A stretch of DNA of 64,000 bases from Microcella pacifica (lineage in GTDB: Bacteria > Actinomycetota > Actinomycetes > Actinomycetales > Microbacteriaceae), in assembly GCF_009371975.2 (NCBI RefSeq), contig NZ_VIKT02000014.1, forward strand, positions 1-64,000. The letters are read 5' to 3'. Positions 62,293 to 64,000 of the stretch are shown here, in pieces. The position numbers and the translations under genes are program-made. The notes below the pieces were generated by a model. It saw only the letters and a list, made by a program, of their open reading frames with translations, had not been told where the DNA came from and searched no databases. How positions within the stretch are numbered: position 1 is the stretch's first letter; the number at the start of each line of letters is the position of its first letter.

Positions 62293-63111
62293 GTGTCGAC
62301 CGAGACCGCCAAGCACGCCCGTGACCCGCTCGTGAGCGGTGCCCGCAAGGGGGCCATTTACGGCATCATCATCTCGTTCTCCGGTGCCGCCCTTGTCGGC
62401 ATCATCGCCCTCCTGGGTGGCGACTTCGGCGAGACGCAGGGCAAGATCCTGCTCACCACGGTGCTGTTCGGGGCGTTCTCGATCACGGCGCTGTGCCACC
62501 TGGCGATCGCCGACCGGGCGATGCGCATCGTGGGAGTGAGCGGATTGCTCGCGAGCGGTGTCGCCCTCGTGACGGGTCTCGTGCTCGTTTGGCGCGACTG
62601 GGATGCGCAAGACGGCGGTCTGGACTGGCTGAAGATCTTCGCCGCTGCCGGCATCCTCGCCGTGAGTTTCGCGCACGCGAATCTGCTCCTGCTGCTCGCC
62701 GGGCGCCGCCGGGCCGCCATCCGGTGGGGGCTTGCGGCCACGCTCGTCGCGATCGCCGTCGTCGCGGTCATGCTCATCCTGCCGATCCTGACCGACGGCG
62801 AGTTCCCCGGCGAGGACGCTGCCGACCTGTATTGGCGCGTGTTCGGCGTCATCGCGATCCTCGACGTGCTCGGGACGGTCGTCGTGCCCGTGCTCGCGCT
62901 CTTCCTGCGCGATGGTGCGGGGCCCTCGACGCCCAGCGCGGCAGAGCCGCAGGGCGCCGCAGGGGCGCACCAGGCTGCAGCGACCCTGCGTCTCGAGGTG
63001 CCGGCCGACCTCGCCGAGGCGGTGCGCTCGCGCGCGGCGCAGCAGGGGAGCGACCCCGACGCGGTCGCGCTCGACGCCCTGCGGCGGGGCCTCGAGAGCG
63101 TCGACTCGTGA
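62293..63111 (+). CDS. Hypothetical polytopic membrane protein
   Basis: A 272-residue protein with six or so hydrophobic helices in the first 215 residues, then a soluble tail. The tail ends with a stretch (LRLEVPADLAEAVRSRAAQQGSD) that looks like a small ribbon-helix-helix-type or coiled segment. GTG start at 62293 with GAAGGAG. Its TGA overlaps the next GTG by 4 bp. A TAGGGT box at about 62238 may be the -10. No known family recognised. Confidence 0.78.
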   Translation: MSTETAKHARDPLVSGARKGAIYGIIISFSGAALVGIIALLGGDFGETQGKILLTTVLFGAFSITALCHLAIADRAMRIVGVSGLLASGVALVTGLVLVWRDWDAQDGGLDWLKIFAAAGILAVSFAHANLLLLLAGRRRAAIRWGLAATLVAIAVVAVMLILPILTDGEFPGEDAADLYWRVFGVIAILDVLGTVVVPVLALFLRDGAGPSTPSAAEPQGAAGAHQAAATLRLEVPADLAEAVRSRAAQQGSDPDAVALDALRRGLESVDS

Positions 63112-64000
63112 CGACGCAGCACAGTGCGCTGCCCCTCGACGAGCGGTCGCGCGAGGCGCTCGCGGCCGAAGGGTTGCGCTACGCGTTCGTCGACGAGCAG
63201 GATGCAGCGCTGTTCGATGCCTGGCTGCAGGCCGACCAGCGCGGCTTCCACGCCGACACGCTCACCGAGGAGCAGCTGGCCGAGCACCGCGCGGGGCTCG
63301 CCTTCGCGCGCAGCATCGGCGTGTGGGACTCCTCGAGTGCCGACCCGGCCACACCGGTCGGCACGGTGGGCTCGTGGCGGTCATCCCTGAGCCTGGGCGC
63401 CACGAGTGCCGGTGCGGGCGCGGGTGCGAGTATTGAGGGCTGGGCGATCAGCGCCGTGACGGTGGCGCCGACGCACCGCCGCCGCGGCATCGCGCGCGCC
63501 CTGCTCGAGGGCGAGCTGCGGGCCGCCGCGAGTGCGGGTCTGCCGCTCGCGATGCTCACTGTCTCCGAGGCGACCATCTACGGCCGCTGGGGCTTCGGGC
63601 CCGCCACGTGGGCGGCCGACTACAGCGTCGACACGCGAGCCCTGCAGTGGACGGGCCCGCGCCCGACCGGCCGCGTGCACCAGGTGTCGCCCGCGAGCCT
63701 GCGTGCCCTCGCCCCGCAGCTCGCGGAGCGTGCGCACCGCCGCGAATCCGGCGAGGTGCCCGGGTGGGAGCACTATTGGCAGCGCATGCTCGGCTTGACG
63801 GCGGGCAGCACGCGCGCGAGCAAGCTGCGCGCCGCGCGGTACGACGACGAGCAGGGCACCCCGCAGGGTTTCGCGCTCTACTCGCTCACGGCCGACCCCG
63901 ATGACTACACGGCGCACACCGTGAGCCTCGAATACCTCTGCGCGGCGAACGACGACGCGCACGCGGCGCTGTGGCGGTTCGTGCTCGAGCTCGACCTCGT
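63108..64000 (+). CDS. GNAT family N-acetyltransferase, Eis-like (partial, runs off the window)
   Basis: At least 297 codons are open to the window edge. The GNAT acetyl-CoA motif A reads VAPTHRRRGIARALLEGEL, and IYGRWGFGPAT follows, typical of Eis-type enzymes, which have two GNAT domains and a C-terminal sterol-carrier-like domain. Eis acetylates aminoglycosides or protein lysines in mycobacteria; here the substrate is unknown. GTG start overlaps the upstream stop (GTGA). The reading begins MTTQHSALPLDERSREAL. The third domain would lie beyond the window. Confidence 0.85.
   Translation, partial: MTTQHSALPLDERSREALAAEGLRYAFVDEQDAALFDAWLQADQRGFHADTLTEEQLAEHRAGLAFARSIGVWDSSSADPATPVGTVGSWRSSLSLGATSAGAGAGASIEGWAISAVTVAPTHRRRGIARALLEGELRAAASAGLPLAMLTVSEATIYGRWGFGPATWAADYSVDTRALQWTGPRPTGRVHQVSPASLRALAPQLAERAHRRESGEVPGWEHYWQRMLGLTAGSTRASKLRAARYDDEQGTPQGFALYSLTADPDDYTAHTVSLEYLCAANDDAHAALWRFVLELDL

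Noticed and set aside
59134-62970. Very long minus-strand open frame (over 1,200 codons) across the glucosidase and BenE genes
   Set aside because: High GC removes stops from the opposite strand. The translation is Arg/His/Pro-rich with no known motif, and the plus strand holds clear GH31 and transporter domains.

Overview
The window is GC-rich, densely coded DNA from an actinomycete, most likely a member of the Microbacteriaceae. That placement is an inference from several features together: a tig-clpP1-clpP2 ... clpX region with tRNA-Gly and tRNA-Pro, a sortase substrate with an LAATG-type anchor, a DUF222/HNH protein, a CopC/YcnI copper pair, an actinobacterial RpiB with a catalytic Glu, and many genes with a TAnnnT -10 box only 6-9 nt before the start codon (candidate leaderless mRNAs). 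GTGA or ATGA 4-bp gene overlaps are also common. There are no rRNAs, insertion sequences, prophage genes or CRISPR arrays.

Layout. Bases 1-154 are tandem copies of a tRNA-like 3' half. 166-8176 holds a serine hydrolase, an acyl-CoA synthetase-like enzyme, a cell-wall-anchored beta-helix protein, a membrane protein, an EamA transporter, an aldo/keto reductase and MsrA. 8196-16050 is a signalling block: two paralogous cytoplasmic PAS hybrid histidine kinases, a REC-only protein, a LuxR-type regulator, an SSB and a membrane protein that ends in a histidine-bearing DHp-like helix without an ATPase domain. 16051-16403 is a hairpin-rich gap with a possible small RNA or small ORF. 16404-25694 carries a lipoprotein, EttA, a DUF2254 protein, two thioesterases, a LysE exporter and an overlapping MscS / truncated globin / flavoprotein operon. 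25729-36703 has aminopeptidase N, amylosucrase, an amine-oxidase-like flavoprotein, a cupin, an SDR, RpiB, a Nei-type glycosylase, an amidohydrolase and Dps. 36855-42593 has a giant multispanning membrane protein divergent from an ECF sigma factor and a probable partner.

43425-50151 is the proteostasis region (two tRNAs, tig, clpP1, clpP2, clpX), with a three-gene copper-handling cluster on the opposite strand between clpP2 and clpX. 50181-52980 holds a PNPOx-like flavoprotein, a DUF222/HNH protein and a nucleotidyltransferase-like protein. 53005-61029 is a catabolic operon for an alpha-glucoside: ROK regulator, two ABC permeases, a substrate-binding lipoprotein, and GH15 and GH31 glucosidases without signal peptides. 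The operon has no ABC ATPase, and the binding-protein gene is interrupted by an in-frame TAA. The window ends with a BenE-type transporter, a membrane protein and a partial GNAT acetyltransferase.

The most notable signals are the nonsense codon in the binding-protein gene, a 20-bp divergent gap in which one near-symmetric -10 box could serve both genes, the hairpin/small-ORF locus near 16.2 kb, and the kinase block with its DHp-only membrane protein.
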